Positions 1 through 7,430 of a stretch of DNA of 18,560 bases are shown here, one piece after another (position 1 is the first letter of the stretch; each line of letters opens with the position of its first letter). Both the position numbers and the translations under genes were made by a program. Source of the stretch: an uncultured Lactobacillus sp. (GTDB lineage Bacteria > Bacillota > Bacilli > Lactobacillales > Lactobacillaceae); assembly GCA_946482425.1 (NCBI GenBank), contig CAMLRO010000023.1, positions 1 to 18,560 on the forward strand. Reading direction: 5' to 3'. The notes under the pieces were generated by a model. The model searched no databases and was not told the origin of the DNA. It saw nothing but the letters and a program-made list of their open reading frames with translations.

Positions 1-36
1 TTTTGTAAAAGAAATTATTTATTCAAAGTAGTAGAA

Positions 37-47
37 TGTATATAAAT
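37..47 (+). promoter_or_regulatory. Possible -10 region of the SLAP-protein gene
   Basis: An AT-rich TATATAAAT stretch lies about 30 bases before the SLAP-protein start codon, preceded by TG. No convincing -35 box is seen 16-18 bases upstream, and the window edge is close, so this is only a candidate promoter. The ribosome binding site GAGGTG at 63-68 is clear. Confidence 0.3.
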
Positions 48-73
48 AAGTTTTTCAATAATGAGGTGTCAAA

Positions 74-799
74 ATGAAGAAAAAACTTTTGTTAAGTCTA
101 GCTGGAATTGCATCTTTGACTTTGGGATTAAGTACCACTAAACCAGTTTTGGCTGCAGAAACTGATGCAAATTCAACTAATCAAAGTCAGACTAATAATA
201 CAACTTCTAATACTACAAAAGGAGATTCGAATACGTCAAATACTACCGATCAAAGTAAAACCAATAATGAACAATCCAATACAACTAACAGTACAAATAA
301 GCCTTCTACAACAGATACGACAAAGAAGCCCAAGAAAAATAATACTAATTCAAATAATGCAATAAAATATTTAGGCAAAACTGTCAAATTAAAGAGAAAT
401 GCCTATATATATGACAGTAAGGGTAAAAGAATTAAAAACAAAAAACTGAAAAAAGGAACAATTCTTTCAGTTACGGGTTTTACCACAGTTAAAAATAAGA
501 GTTACTTGCAAATATCATTAAATGGTAAGAAAACTAAGAAGAAAGAATACGTAAAGCCAGGTAATGTAAAGCTTTTTAAAGTTGCCAGCTATAAAGTAAA
601 ACGCAATGCTAAAGTTTACGATAGCAAAGGCAAGCTTCTGGTAAAAGGAAATAAATATTCATACGTTAAAAAAGGTACAACAGTTTTTGTATATAGTACT
701 AAGAAGATTAAAGGTAAAAAGTTAGTAGGAATATCTGAAACACAGTTTTTAAAATGGTCTGATTTAGTTCATAAGACTGGTAAAGCAGTCATTAAATAA
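74..799 (+). CDS. Secreted SLAP-repeat (S-layer-associated) cell-surface protein
   Basis: A 241-residue exported protein. The N-terminus (residues 1-28) is a classical signal peptide: MKKK, a hydrophobic core, and a likely cleavage near VLAA/ET. Residues 29-96 form a low-complexity Ser/Thr/Asn-rich linker. The rest is very Lys-rich and holds two diverged copies of a SLAP-like repeat: RNAYIYDSKGK (108-118) and RNAKVYDSKGK (177-187), each followed by a KKGT turn and a beta-rich stretch. SLAP domains of lactobacilli bind cell-wall polymers non-covalently, so this is probably a wall-attached protein. No enzymatic domain and no LPXTG anchor is seen, so the function beyond wall binding is unknown. 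The start is fixed by GAGGTG six bases upstream. The nitroreductase gene follows after 32 bases with no obvious terminator, so the two could share a transcript. Confidence 0.85.
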   Translation: MKKKLLLSLAGIASLTLGLSTTKPVLAAETDANSTNQSQTNNTTSNTTKGDSNTSNTTDQSKTNNEQSNTTNSTNKPSTTDTTKKPKKNNTNSNNAIKYLGKTVKLKRNAYIYDSKGKRIKNKKLKKGTILSVTGFTTVKNKSYLQISLNGKKTKKKEYVKPGNVKLFKVASYKVKRNAKVYDSKGKLLVKGNKYSYVKKGTTVFVYSTKKIKGKKLVGISETQFLKWSDLVHKTGKAVIK

Positions 800-831
800 T
801 TGCGGTTTTGTTTTTCTTAGGAGGCATACAA

Positions 832-1314
832 ATGACTGATCCTGTTTTAAAGAGAGTAGCTGTCAGAAAATATACGACTGAAAAAGTTGCTCAAGATGAT
901 ATTGATAAGTTGATCAATGCTTTTCAAGCATCTCCTTGTGGCATGCATCAAACTGATGTGATGCAGATGACAGTGGTTGAAGATGAAAAATTATTATCAC
1001 AAATAGAACAAGTTACAAGTAACGCTTGCTATAATGCTCCTTTATTATTTGTCATTAATGTCAAAAAGAACAATGAGTTTGGTGAAAGAGACGCTTCTGT
1101 TGCTGCAGAAAACATAATGGTAGAGGCGGCAGAACTCAACTTGGGTTCGGTTTATCTAATGAATGCAGCAAGCGTGCTCAATTCTGCTAAAAACTTGGAA
1201 GAAAAGTTAGGTCTTCCGCAGAATTTTGAAACCTGTGTTATTGTTGCCTGCGGTCATGCTGCTGAAGAACCAGACGATGATAGATCAAATAGATACAAAG
1301 TAGTAAGAAGATAA
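832..1314 (+). CDS. Nitroreductase-family FMN-dependent oxidoreductase
   Basis: A 160-residue protein resembling the short nitroreductase family, which are FMN enzymes using NAD(P)H to reduce nitro, quinone or other electron-poor substrates. The N-terminal DPVLKRVAVRKYT fits the family's phosphate-binding RxxxRKY/F segment. The middle segment RDASVAAENIMVEAAELNLG matches the conserved D-xx-A-x-ENxx-xA-xx-LGxG region, and the C-terminus has the usual IVACGHAAEEP strand and turn. The chosen start is the ATG seven bases after a perfect AGGAGG (819-824). An in-frame TTG at 808 would add eight residues without a ribosome binding site. No signal peptide is present, so it should be cytosolic. The natural substrate cannot be told from sequence. 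A hairpin terminator follows directly. Confidence 0.8.
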   Translation: MTDPVLKRVAVRKYTTEKVAQDDIDKLINAFQASPCGMHQTDVMQMTVVEDEKLLSQIEQVTSNACYNAPLLFVINVKKNNEFGERDASVAAENIMVEAAELNLGSVYLMNAASVLNSAKNLEEKLGLPQNFETCVIVACGHAAEEPDDDRSNRYKVVRR

Positions 1315-1337
1315 GATTTTAAGTATAAGAACCAAAG

Positions 1338-1386
1338 ACTTTAGCTATCAGCTGTATTTTAATGATGCTAGCTAAAGTTTTTTATT
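1338..1386 (+). terminator. Rho-independent terminator after the nitroreductase gene
   Basis: ACTTTAGCTA (1338-1347) pairs perfectly with TAGCTAAAGT (1369-1378), with a possible short extension ATCA/TGAT inside the loop. The 3' arm runs into a T-rich tract (1378-1383). It lies 24 bases after the nitroreductase stop and before the dhaK promoter. Confidence 0.8.
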
Positions 1387-1439
1387 TTGAACAAAATATT
1401 CAATTTATTGCAACACAAATGGTTTAAATAAAGGTTACT

Positions 1440-1448
1440 TGGTATAAT
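1440..1448 (+). promoter_or_regulatory. Extended -10 promoter of the dhaKLM operon
   Basis: TGGTATAAT gives a perfect -10 hexamer (1443-1448) with the TGn extension at 1440-1442. The -35 region 17 bases upstream (TGGTTT) is poor, as is common for extended -10 promoters. Transcription would begin near 1455, inside the palindrome described next. Confidence 0.7.
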
Positions 1449-1453
1449 AGTTA

Positions 1454-1466
1454 TGTAAGCGTTACA
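1454..1466 (+). promoter_or_regulatory. Palindromic operator, LacI/CcpA (cre)-like, at the dha transcript start
   Basis: TGTAAGCGTTACA is a perfect inverted repeat, TGTAA and TTACA around GCG. The central AAGCG and the symmetry resemble LacI-family operators and catabolite-responsive elements, but it is one base shorter than the usual 14-base cre, so CcpA binding is plausible rather than certain. It covers the expected +1, where a bound repressor would block initiation. Catabolite repression of dihydroxyacetone use would make sense. Confidence 0.55.
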
Positions 1467-1491
1467 TTTATTTACTGAAGGAGCTAATTAC

Positions 1492-2487
1492 ATGAAAAAA
1501 ATTATTAATGATCCTGCTAATGTTGTACCAGAAATGGTTAAAGGTATGGTGAGATCTTATCCACAATTTATAACAAAAATAGAAGATGCTGAGGCTGTGA
1601 TGAGAGCAGATAAAGAATCTATGACTGGTAAGGTAGGTATTGTCAGTGGGGGAGGTTCTGGCCACGAACCTACTCATGCTGGTTTTGTGGGTAAAGGGAT
1701 GTTAAGTGCAGCTGTTTGTGGAGAAGTGTTTACATCCCCAACGCCGGATCAAATATACGCAGCAATCAAAGCAGTTGACCAAGGTCAAGGTGTCTTTTTA
1801 GTAATTAAAAATTATTCTGGAGACGTCATGAACTTTGATATGGCAAAAGATATGGCTGATATGGACAACATCAAAGTTAAATCAATTGTGGTTGACGATG
1901 ATATAGCTGTTGAAAACAGTACTTTTACGCAAGGTAGACGTGGTGTAGCCGGTACTTTGTTTATGCATAAGATACTTGGCGCCATGGCTCAAAATGGTGC
2001 AAGTTTAGACGAAATTGCTGCAGCAGCTAAAAAAGTTTTGCCTAATATTAAAACAATTGCGGTAGCCTTATCAGCTGCTACCAATCCTGAAACAGGCAAA
2101 CCTGGTTTTGTTTTAAAAGATGATGAAATTGAATATGGCGTAGGCATTCACTCAGAGCCTGGCTACCGCCGTGAAAAAATTAAGCCTGCTAAAGACTTGG
2201 TTTCTGAATTGGTAGGTAAATTAAATGATGAAATGCATTTGGACCACAACAAGAAATATGCGGTATTGGTTAATGGCATGGGTGCAACTCCATTAATGGA
2301 ACAATACATTTTTAGCAATGACTTGCTTGATAAATTGGCGGAGTTTGATGTTAAACCAGCTTTCATGAAAGTTGGTAATTACATGACATCATTGGATATG
2401 GCCGGTATTTCGCTCACATTTTTTGAAATAGCTGATGAAAAATGGCTCAAGTACCTTAATCAGCCCGTTGAAACCATTGCTTGGTAA
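1492..2487 (+). CDS. dhaK: PTS-dependent dihydroxyacetone kinase, substrate-binding subunit DhaK
   Basis: A 331-residue protein of full family length. DhaK binds dihydroxyacetone covalently as a hemiaminal on a histidine and passes it to DhaL for phosphorylation to dihydroxyacetone phosphate, which enters glycolysis. Visible landmarks are the GGGSGHEPTHAG loop (residues 53-64, with H58 at the position of the second active-site histidine), the KNYSGDVMNF segment, and GVGIHSEPG, where H220 is the expected covalent histidine. The start ATG has GAAGGAG (1477-1483) at good spacing. It is the first gene of dhaK-dhaL-dhaM, with dhaL 17 bases after its stop. It is probably controlled by the palindrome at 1454-1466. 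No glycerol dehydrogenase is seen in the window, so glycerol would need one encoded elsewhere. Confidence 0.95.
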   Translation: MKKIINDPANVVPEMVKGMVRSYPQFITKIEDAEAVMRADKESMTGKVGIVSGGGSGHEPTHAGFVGKGMLSAAVCGEVFTSPTPDQIYAAIKAVDQGQGVFLVIKNYSGDVMNFDMAKDMADMDNIKVKSIVVDDDIAVENSTFTQGRRGVAGTLFMHKILGAMAQNGASLDEIAAAAKKVLPNIKTIAVALSAATNPETGKPGFVLKDDEIEYGVGIHSEPGYRREKIKPAKDLVSELVGKLNDEMHLDHNKKYAVLVNGMGATPLMEQYIFSNDLLDKLAEFDVKPAFMKVGNYMTSLDMAGISLTFFEIADEKWLKYLNQPVETIAW

Positions 2488-2504
2488 AAGAAGGGAAGAA
2501 TAAT

Positions 2505-3095
2505 ATGGGATTGACTGTAAACAATTTAATTGACTGGATGAATAATTTTTCTGCCAAAATCGAACAAAATAAGCAATATTTAAGTGACCTTGATACAGCC
2601 ATCGGTGATGGTGACCATGGCTTTAACATGAGTCGCGGGATGATCGCGGTTAGTCAAAAACTTTCCACTAAACCTGAAACTATCACTGACGTATTCAAGC
2701 AAATTGCCATGACTCTAATTTCGACGGTTGGTGGAGCTTCAGGCCCGCTGTATGGCACCGCTTTTTTAGAAATGGCCAAGAAAAGCGCTACTAGCGATGA
2801 CATTGGTGAATTACTGGACGCTGCTTTAGCTGGTATTAAAAAACGTGGCGGTGCTGAACCAGGAGACAAAACGATGGTTGATGTTTGGTCAGTACTCGTA
2901 CCTGAAGTAAAAGCGCATAATTTAACTCAAGAAAAAATTGATTCTGCTGTAACTGCAACTAAAGATTTGATTGCTAAAAAGGGTCGTGCTTCATATTTAG
3001 GAGAGAGATCAAAAGGTCATGTTGATCCCGGCTCGCAATCTAGTGGCTATCTCTTTGAAGCTTTACTAGAAACTAAAGGTATACTATGGGTTTAG
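2505..3095 (+). CDS. dhaL: PTS-dependent dihydroxyacetone kinase, ADP-binding subunit DhaL
   Basis: A 196-residue, all-helical nucleotide subunit. In the PTS-dependent system its bound ADP is not exchanged but is rephosphorylated in place by DhaM, and the phosphate is then passed to dihydroxyacetone on DhaK. The Mg-ADP ligands are visible: D30, D35 and D37 in DTAIGDGDHG, the same numbers as in E. coli DhaL. Other conserved pieces are GGASGPLYGT, GGAEPGDKTMVD and the C-terminal GRASYLGERSKGHVDPGS loop. The ATG at 2505 is chosen because the AGAAGGGAAG Shine-Dalgarno stretch (2488-2497) lies just before it. A TTG at 2481 would add eight residues and overlap dhaK. Its last ten bases overlap dhaM, suggesting translational coupling. 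Confidence 0.93.
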   Translation: MGLTVNNLIDWMNNFSAKIEQNKQYLSDLDTAIGDGDHGFNMSRGMIAVSQKLSTKPETITDVFKQIAMTLISTVGGASGPLYGTAFLEMAKKSATSDDIGELLDAALAGIKKRGGAEPGDKTMVDVWSVLVPEVKAHNLTQEKIDSAVTATKDLIAKKGRASYLGERSKGHVDPGSQSSGYLFEALLETKGILWV

Positions 3096-3457
3096 GCATT
3101 ACGTTAGTATCACATGTTCCTGAAATACCTACTGGATTGACTAAACTTTTAGATCAAGTTGCAAAAGATGTATCAATCACAACTGCTGGCGGAACAAATG
3201 AAGAAGATATAGGGACTAGCATGGACAAGGTTTTGCAGGCTTTTTCTGACAATAAAGCCGATGAAATTTTGGCTTTTTATGATTTAGGCAGTGCCAAAAT
3301 GAATATTGAATTAGCTACTGAAATGACTTCCAAAAAAATTCACTTATATGATGTTGCCTTCATCGAAGGGGCATATACAGCAGCCACTCTGATTGAAGCC
3401 GGAGTTAATTTATCTGAAATAGAAAAACAGCTTGAGTGCTTAAAAATAAAAAAATAG
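3086..3457 (+). CDS. dhaM: Dihydroxyacetone kinase phosphoryl donor DhaM (PTS EIIA-mannose-like)
   Basis: A 123-residue protein, the single-domain form of DhaM found in Firmicutes (E. coli DhaM carries extra HPr and EI-like domains). It receives phosphate from the general PTS proteins EI and HPr and rephosphorylates ADP on DhaL. The EIIA-mannose fold is indicated by GITLVSHVPEIPTGLTKLL, where H10 is the predicted phosphorylated histidine, followed by TAGGTNEEDIGTSMDKVL and the FYDLGSAKMNIE segment. The gene overlaps dhaL by ten bases and has a modest AAAGGT ribosome binding site inside dhaL. No clear terminator follows. About 300 AT-rich bases separate it from glpF. Confidence 0.92.
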   Translation: MGLGITLVSHVPEIPTGLTKLLDQVAKDVSITTAGGTNEEDIGTSMDKVLQAFSDNKADEILAFYDLGSAKMNIELATEMTSKKIHLYDVAFIEGAYTAATLIEAGVNLSEIEKQLECLKIKK

Positions 3458-3659
3458 GTTTAAAACAATATAATATTCGGCTTTGTCCTAATTTTTGGGT
3501 CATATCAAAATTTCATAGTTTACTTTTTTAATAAAAATAACAGATGCAAAAATATAGTGGCAATTTTTAAGAAGCAGAATACAAATATGCTAAAAGCAGG
3601 AATATTAAATAACAATTATCAAAAAAGGATTGCATTCACCATTTTATTTAAAGAAAGGG
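3458..3659. other. AT-rich spacer between dhaM and the glpF promoter
   Basis: This is the upstream part of a 308-base gene-free stretch between dhaM and glpF. I see no ORF with a ribosome binding site, no RNA gene and no convincing hairpin terminator here. The downstream part (3660-3765) carries the glpF promoter, an inverted repeat and the ribosome binding site, listed separately. Confidence 0.6.
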
Positions 3660-3688
3660 TTTACATAAGTAAGATTTTATAATATATT
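3660..3688 (+). promoter_or_regulatory. SigA-type promoter of glpF
   Basis: The -35 box TTTACA (3660-3665) and -10 box TATATT (3683-3688) are separated by exactly 17 bases. Transcription would start near 3695, giving a 5' untranslated leader of about 70 bases that contains the inverted repeat at 3722-3740. A second TATAAT at 3678-3683 overlaps but lacks a matched -35. Confidence 0.65.
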
Positions 3689-3721
3689 TTGTTTGGGAGT
3701 AATTTGCTACTAAACATTATT

Positions 3722-3740
3722 TTAGGTTTATTTAACCTAA
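3722..3740 (+). promoter_or_regulatory. Inverted repeat in the glpF leader (operator or RNA hairpin)
   Basis: TTAGGTTTATTTAACCTAA has perfect 7-base arms around a 5-base centre. It lies about 30 bases after the expected transcript start and 11 bases before AGGAGA (3751-3756). It could be a repressor operator or a weak RNA hairpin close to the ribosome binding site. The owner is unknown. Confidence 0.5.
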
Positions 3741-3765
3741 TAATCGAAGTAGGAGATTTTAAAAA

Positions 3766-4485
3766 ATGAATAATAGCTTATCAATGCAATTAGTGGGAGA
3801 GTTCATCGGAACTATCATCTTAGTATTGCTTGGAGATGGCGTTTGTGCTGGTGTCAATTTGAACAAGTCAAAAGCAAAAGGCAGCGGCTGGATCGTTATT
3901 TCTTTTGGTTGGGGTTTCGCTGTAACTTTCGGTGTATTTTGTGTTAGTTGGCTTTGTCCGGGACACTTTAATCCAGCGGTTTCATTAGGAATGGCTATTG
4001 CAAATAAATTGCCTTGGTCTTCAGTTTTGCCATATATGCTGGCACAGACTGCCGGTGGCTTTATCGGCGGTATCTTAGTTTGGTTAACTTATTTTCCTCA
4101 CTGGGAAGAAACAACTGATCAAGAAGGCATTCTAGGTTCTTTTGCAACTACACCAGCAATTAGAAACTATACGTGGAATTTCTTTACAGAAATGATTGCT
4201 ACATTTGTTTTGGTTTTCGGCTTGCTCGGACTAACTAATACTAAATTGGCATCGGGTCTCAATCCATTACTGGCAGGATTTTTGATCACAGCGATTTGTT
4301 TGTCCTTGGGAGGACCAACTGGTATCGCTATTAATCCAGCTCGTGATTTAGGACCAAGACTTGCTCACCAATTTATGCCAATTGCCAATAAAGGCGGTTC
4401 AGATTGGGCTTATAGTTGGGTGCCAGTCTTTGGACCACTTTTAGGTGGAGTAATTGCAGCATTATTATTCAATGTGATTGTCTAA
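3766..4485 (+). CDS. glpF: Glycerol uptake facilitator (aquaglyceroporin)
   Basis: A 239-residue membrane channel of the MIP family with six predicted transmembrane helices and two re-entrant half-helices. It lets glycerol, and probably dihydroxyacetone or other small neutral solutes, diffuse across the membrane. The two signature loops are GHFNPAVSLG (N69-P70-A71) and INPARDLGPR (N190-P191-A192). Asp194 after NPAR is typical of the glycerol-conducting branch rather than strict aquaporins, and Arg193 is the selectivity-filter arginine. AGGAGA at 3751-3756 sets the start. It sits downstream of dhaKLM on the same strand with its own promoter, so a joint role in triose/glycerol uptake is likely. 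A strong hairpin terminator ends the unit. Confidence 0.93.
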   Translation: MNNSLSMQLVGEFIGTIILVLLGDGVCAGVNLNKSKAKGSGWIVISFGWGFAVTFGVFCVSWLCPGHFNPAVSLGMAIANKLPWSSVLPYMLAQTAGGFIGGILVWLTYFPHWEETTDQEGILGSFATTPAIRNYTWNFFTEMIATFVLVFGLLGLTNTKLASGLNPLLAGFLITAICLSLGGPTGIAINPARDLGPRLAHQFMPIANKGGSDWAYSWVPVFGPLLGGVIAALLFNVIV

Positions 4486-4492
4486 TGAAAAA

Positions 4493-4522
4493 GGCTCACG
4501 TTAACAGGACGTGAGTCTTTTT
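4493..4522 (+). terminator. Rho-independent terminator after glpF
   Basis: GGCTCACGT (4493-4501) pairs with ACGTGAGTC (4509-4517), nine pairs including one G-U, around a 7-base loop. It is followed by TTTTTG and preceded by an A-run, so it may also work for the converging LysR gene on the other strand. Confidence 0.9.
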
Positions 4523-4534
4523 GTTTGCCCAAAA

Positions 4535-5428
4535 TTATTGATATTCATCTGGTTTAAAATGTCGCAGTATTTCGATCCCTTTGCGCTGATACTTGTTAGG
4601 TATGAAGCTTTTTCTCATTGCTATCTGCATGTAGGCCCACAATTTTTGTCCCGGTTTTAACCGAATGACGTGAATATCAGAAACCTCTTTTAAGCTGCTT
4701 TCCATGGCAAGAGCAATTCCTACATTGCGTTTAACTAATTCAATCATCATTCTCATTGTAGTAGCAGTGTATGAAATCTGTGGCGTAAAATCACCTAACT
4801 TCGCTTCCTGTTCCAAACATTCTCTGGTTAAATAGCCTCTTTTGCGAGCGACAAACTTGCGGTTGCGCAAGTCGGATGCACTAATTTGATGGACATCCCG
4901 CCACTTGTCGCTCGTACTGGTAATAATGACTAGTTCAGTTCTTTGCAAGTTATGAATAAAATATTCGGGGTCATTTATAGGAACCATCCAGGAATATATT
5001 GCTACATCGACGGTGCCGTCGGTTAAGTCAGAAAATGCGTTAGCCGATCTTTCAATTCTAGATTCAATTAGATTGGCAATATTTGCTTGATAAAATTTTT
5101 GAATAATATCGGCGATGTAAAGACTACCGGCTTCCCCAGAAAAGGCAAGCCGAATTTTTTTGTCACTGGCATGCATCACATCATAATTGATACTGGCGAT
5201 ATCTTGCAATAGAATTTTTGCTCTTTTATAAAGTAAGTCGCCGGCATCGGTCAAAGTTATTTTACTTTTGCGATTTTTTTGCAATATTAGTGGATCATCG
5301 AACTTATCTGCCAGCCGCTTCACTGCCATGGAAATTGTGGGCTGGGTAACATCAAAAAATGCTGCTGTGGTCGTATAGTTACCAGTTTCGACTAATTTAC
5401 AAAAATATAATAAGTCTTTTTCATTCAT
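4535..5428 (-). CDS. LysR-family transcriptional regulator, divergent from the tandem flavoproteins
   Basis: A 297-residue LysR-type regulator of usual length. The N-terminal winged helix-turn-helix spans about residues 1-65 (MNEKDLLYFCKLVETGNYTT, then DVTQPTISMAVKRLADKF and the LTDAG wing). A linker helix and the periplasmic-binding-protein-like effector domain (about 90-295) follow. Such proteins activate a divergent target operon when an effector, often the substrate of that operon, binds. It is transcribed away from the flavoprotein/transporter operon across a 190-base gap that holds an imperfect palindrome (5497-5516). The ATG is supported by AGGAAGT (complement of 5433-5439). By position it resembles HcrR of the L. 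plantarum hydroxycinnamate reductase locus, but orthology is not shown by what I can see. Confidence 0.88.
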   Translation of the reverse strand: MNEKDLLYFCKLVETGNYTTTAAFFDVTQPTISMAVKRLADKFDDPLILQKNRKSKITLTDAGDLLYKRAKILLQDIASINYDVMHASDKKIRLAFSGEAGSLYIADIIQKFYQANIANLIESRIERSANAFSDLTDGTVDVAIYSWMVPINDPEYFIHNLQRTELVIITSTSDKWRDVHQISASDLRNRKFVARKRGYLTRECLEQEAKLGDFTPQISYTATTMRMMIELVKRNVGIALAMESSLKEVSDIHVIRLKPGQKLWAYMQIAMRKSFIPNKYQRKGIEILRHFKPDEYQ

Positions 5429-5496
5429 GAGTACTTCCTAAATAAATAAAATTTATAAATATATCTAATTAAATTATATTAAATTTAACTTTAATG

Positions 5497-5516
5497 TACA
5501 ACAACAAGTTGCTGTA
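5497..5516. promoter_or_regulatory. Candidate LysR operator in the divergent intergenic region
   Basis: TACAACAACAAGTTGCTGTA is a 20-base interrupted palindrome with eight of nine arm pairs matching around a 2-base centre. It lies roughly midway between the divergent LysR gene and the first flavoprotein gene, where an LTTR recognition site is expected. I found no clear -35/-10 pair for the flavoprotein operon nearby, as is usual for activator-dependent promoters. Confidence 0.5.
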
Positions 5517-5621
5517 ATAGATTTTTGTATTATGAAACTAAATTATTTTTCTAAAAAATTTAATTAGACTTAAAAAGTTGGTCAAGATATATTTAGGTTA
5601 AGAATAGTTTATAAGAAAGTG

Positions 5622-7418
5622 ATGGTGAAAAATTTGATCTACGATTCAACTCTCAAATGGGACGCCGTTTACGACGTAATTGTAGTCGGATTCGGCGGAG
5701 CTGGAGCCGGTGCAGCAAGATTCGCAGCAGATAATAATGCGCACGTTCTGCTCATTGACTCAGCTCCTGAAGGTCATGAAGGTGGCAATACCAGGTATGC
5801 TGGTGGTGCTTTTGCTTGGAGCGATAATTTTGCTGATCTGCGTGAATATTATAAGCAAACTTATTATCCCTTTAAGTATGATCCAAAAGATTTAGACGCT
5901 TTTGTCAATAATGTTTTGAAGATGAAGGAGTACTCTCAAAAATATTTTGGCATTGAAGCACAATACACCGGCAGAAGACCTCAAGGAGAATATCCAGAAT
6001 ACAAGCATGCAGAAACAATGCGCTCACAAAGCATGACTGCTGGTATGTATAATGGCGGATTCTGGAAATTATTACGTAAAAAAGTTTACGAGCGTTTAGA
6101 CAAAATTGATGTTTGGTTTGAAAGTCCTGCACAACATTTAATTCAGGACCCCAACACTAAAACCATTTTAGGTGTGCAAATTAAACATCAAGGTATAAAT
6201 AGAAATGTGGCTGCCAGAAATGGTGTAGTTCTATCATGTGGTGGCTTTGAAAATAACCAAGATATGGTTCAAACATTTTTAGGTCAAGGTTCTTTAGCTC
6301 CAATTGGTACTTTATATAATCAAGGTAAAGGAATTGATTTGGCAGTTGAAGCTGGCGCTAGACTGTGGCATATGTCCAACTATGATTCACATGGTTTTTC
6401 TTTAAGAGAAGGTCAGCCAAGAGAAAAATTTGCCTATATGATCAACTGGAAGAACTTGTTTAATGGCAGTATTTTCGTTGCTGGCGATGACGGCACCCGG
6501 TATTACCGTGAAGACGAAGAAGACCGTCATGGTTACAAATATAACCACGGCAACTGGATTATGCAGCCTAACCAAAATCATCCACATATCATCATGGATC
6601 AAAGGCAATTTGAGCAACTAGCTCATGATGATTCAGATAAGGCCGAACAAATTAAGAGCCTGATCACCTATGCAATAAAAGCTGAAACTATTGCCGAATT
6701 AGCTGACAAGATTGCCGCACCAAAATTGGCTGAAGCTGTCAGTGATTTTAACTTTTTAGTCAATGAAAAAAAGCGCGATATGTTTTTAAATCGTAAAATT
6801 GAAACAATGCGTGCTTTTGGCGCAGGTCCATATTATGCTATCCCAATTCGCCACAACATTCTGCATACACATGGTGGCGCTCGTCGTAATGAAAATTGCG
6901 AAGTTTTAGACATGGAGAATAATGTTATTCCTCATTTATATGAAGCTGGTGAATTAGGAGATATTTTTGCTACCAAATATGTTGGTGCAAACAGTATTGC
7001 TGATTTGTTAATTTCTGGCAAAATTGCAGGAGAAAATGCTGCGTGGCCAAAAAGAAAAATGGCTGAAGTTGATGTAGTTACAGGTGCTTCAAAAAACCCT
7101 GATCTAAAATCTGACGCCCATGCTTCTTCAACTGATTTTGAAGCTGGACCTAATCAGGGAATTGGAATTAGTGAAAATGGCATTAATGATGTCCCAATTG
7201 TGGTGCGCGTTACGATGTCAGGTGATAAGATTTCCCACATTGAAACACTGCAAGAAAAAGAAACTCCTTATTTGGGAGGTAAAGCAATTCCCATTCTAAC
7301 TAATGAAATGATCGAAAAGCAAACTACAGAGGTTGATGCGGTCAGTGGCGCAAGTACAACTAGTGCTGCTTTTAAAGAAGCGGTCAACCAAGCAATTGAG
7401 AACGCTGAAAAGCAGTAA
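5622..7418 (+). CDS. Fumarate reductase-like flavoprotein, FAD domain plus C-terminal FMN_bind domain (first of tandem pair)
   Basis: A 598-residue soluble flavoprotein without a signal peptide. The N-terminal FAD dinucleotide fold has GFGGAGAG (residues 23-30) and the HEGGNTRYAGGAF loop. The fumarate-reductase/KstD-like FAD_binding_2 domain runs to about residue 475, with GELGDIFATKYVGANS near its end. An FMN_bind domain covers about 515-595 and has DAVSGASTTS (D572-T580), the place where FMN is normally esterified by ApbE. Relatives reduce activated C=C bonds, such as fumarate, urocanate and hydroxycinnamates. H257 (NYDSHGF) and H415/H417 (LHTHGG) occupy catalytic-histidine-like positions, but the usual NRLGGN arginine is replaced (K452 region). 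GTG 5619, ATG 5622 and GTG 5625 are all possible starts, with only AGAAAG as ribosome binding site. The second flavoprotein begins 12 bases downstream. Confidence 0.85.
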   Translation: MVKNLIYDSTLKWDAVYDVIVVGFGGAGAGAARFAADNNAHVLLIDSAPEGHEGGNTRYAGGAFAWSDNFADLREYYKQTYYPFKYDPKDLDAFVNNVLKMKEYSQKYFGIEAQYTGRRPQGEYPEYKHAETMRSQSMTAGMYNGGFWKLLRKKVYERLDKIDVWFESPAQHLIQDPNTKTILGVQIKHQGINRNVAARNGVVLSCGGFENNQDMVQTFLGQGSLAPIGTLYNQGKGIDLAVEAGARLWHMSNYDSHGFSLREGQPREKFAYMINWKNLFNGSIFVAGDDGTRYYREDEEDRHGYKYNHGNWIMQPNQNHPHIIMDQRQFEQLAHDDSDKAEQIKSLITYAIKAETIAELADKIAAPKLAEAVSDFNFLVNEKKRDMFLNRKIETMRAFGAGPYYAIPIRHNILHTHGGARRNENCEVLDMENNVIPHLYEAGELGDIFATKYVGANSIADLLISGKIAGENAAWPKRKMAEVDVVTGASKNPDLKSDAHASSTDFEAGPNQGIGISENGINDVPIVVRVTMSGDKISHIETLQEKETPYLGGKAIPILTNEMIEKQTTEVDAVSGASTTSAAFKEAVNQAIENAEKQ

Positions 7419-7430
7419 AGAAGTGCAAAA

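Noticed and set aside
165..365. 66-codon ORF in another frame of the SLAP gene linker
   Set aside because: It is a frame shadow of the Ser/Thr/Asn-rich low-complexity linker.
808..831. TTG start adding eight residues to the nitroreductase
   Set aside because: A perfect AGGAGG lies inside this stretch, seven bases before the ATG at 832, so the ATG is the start.
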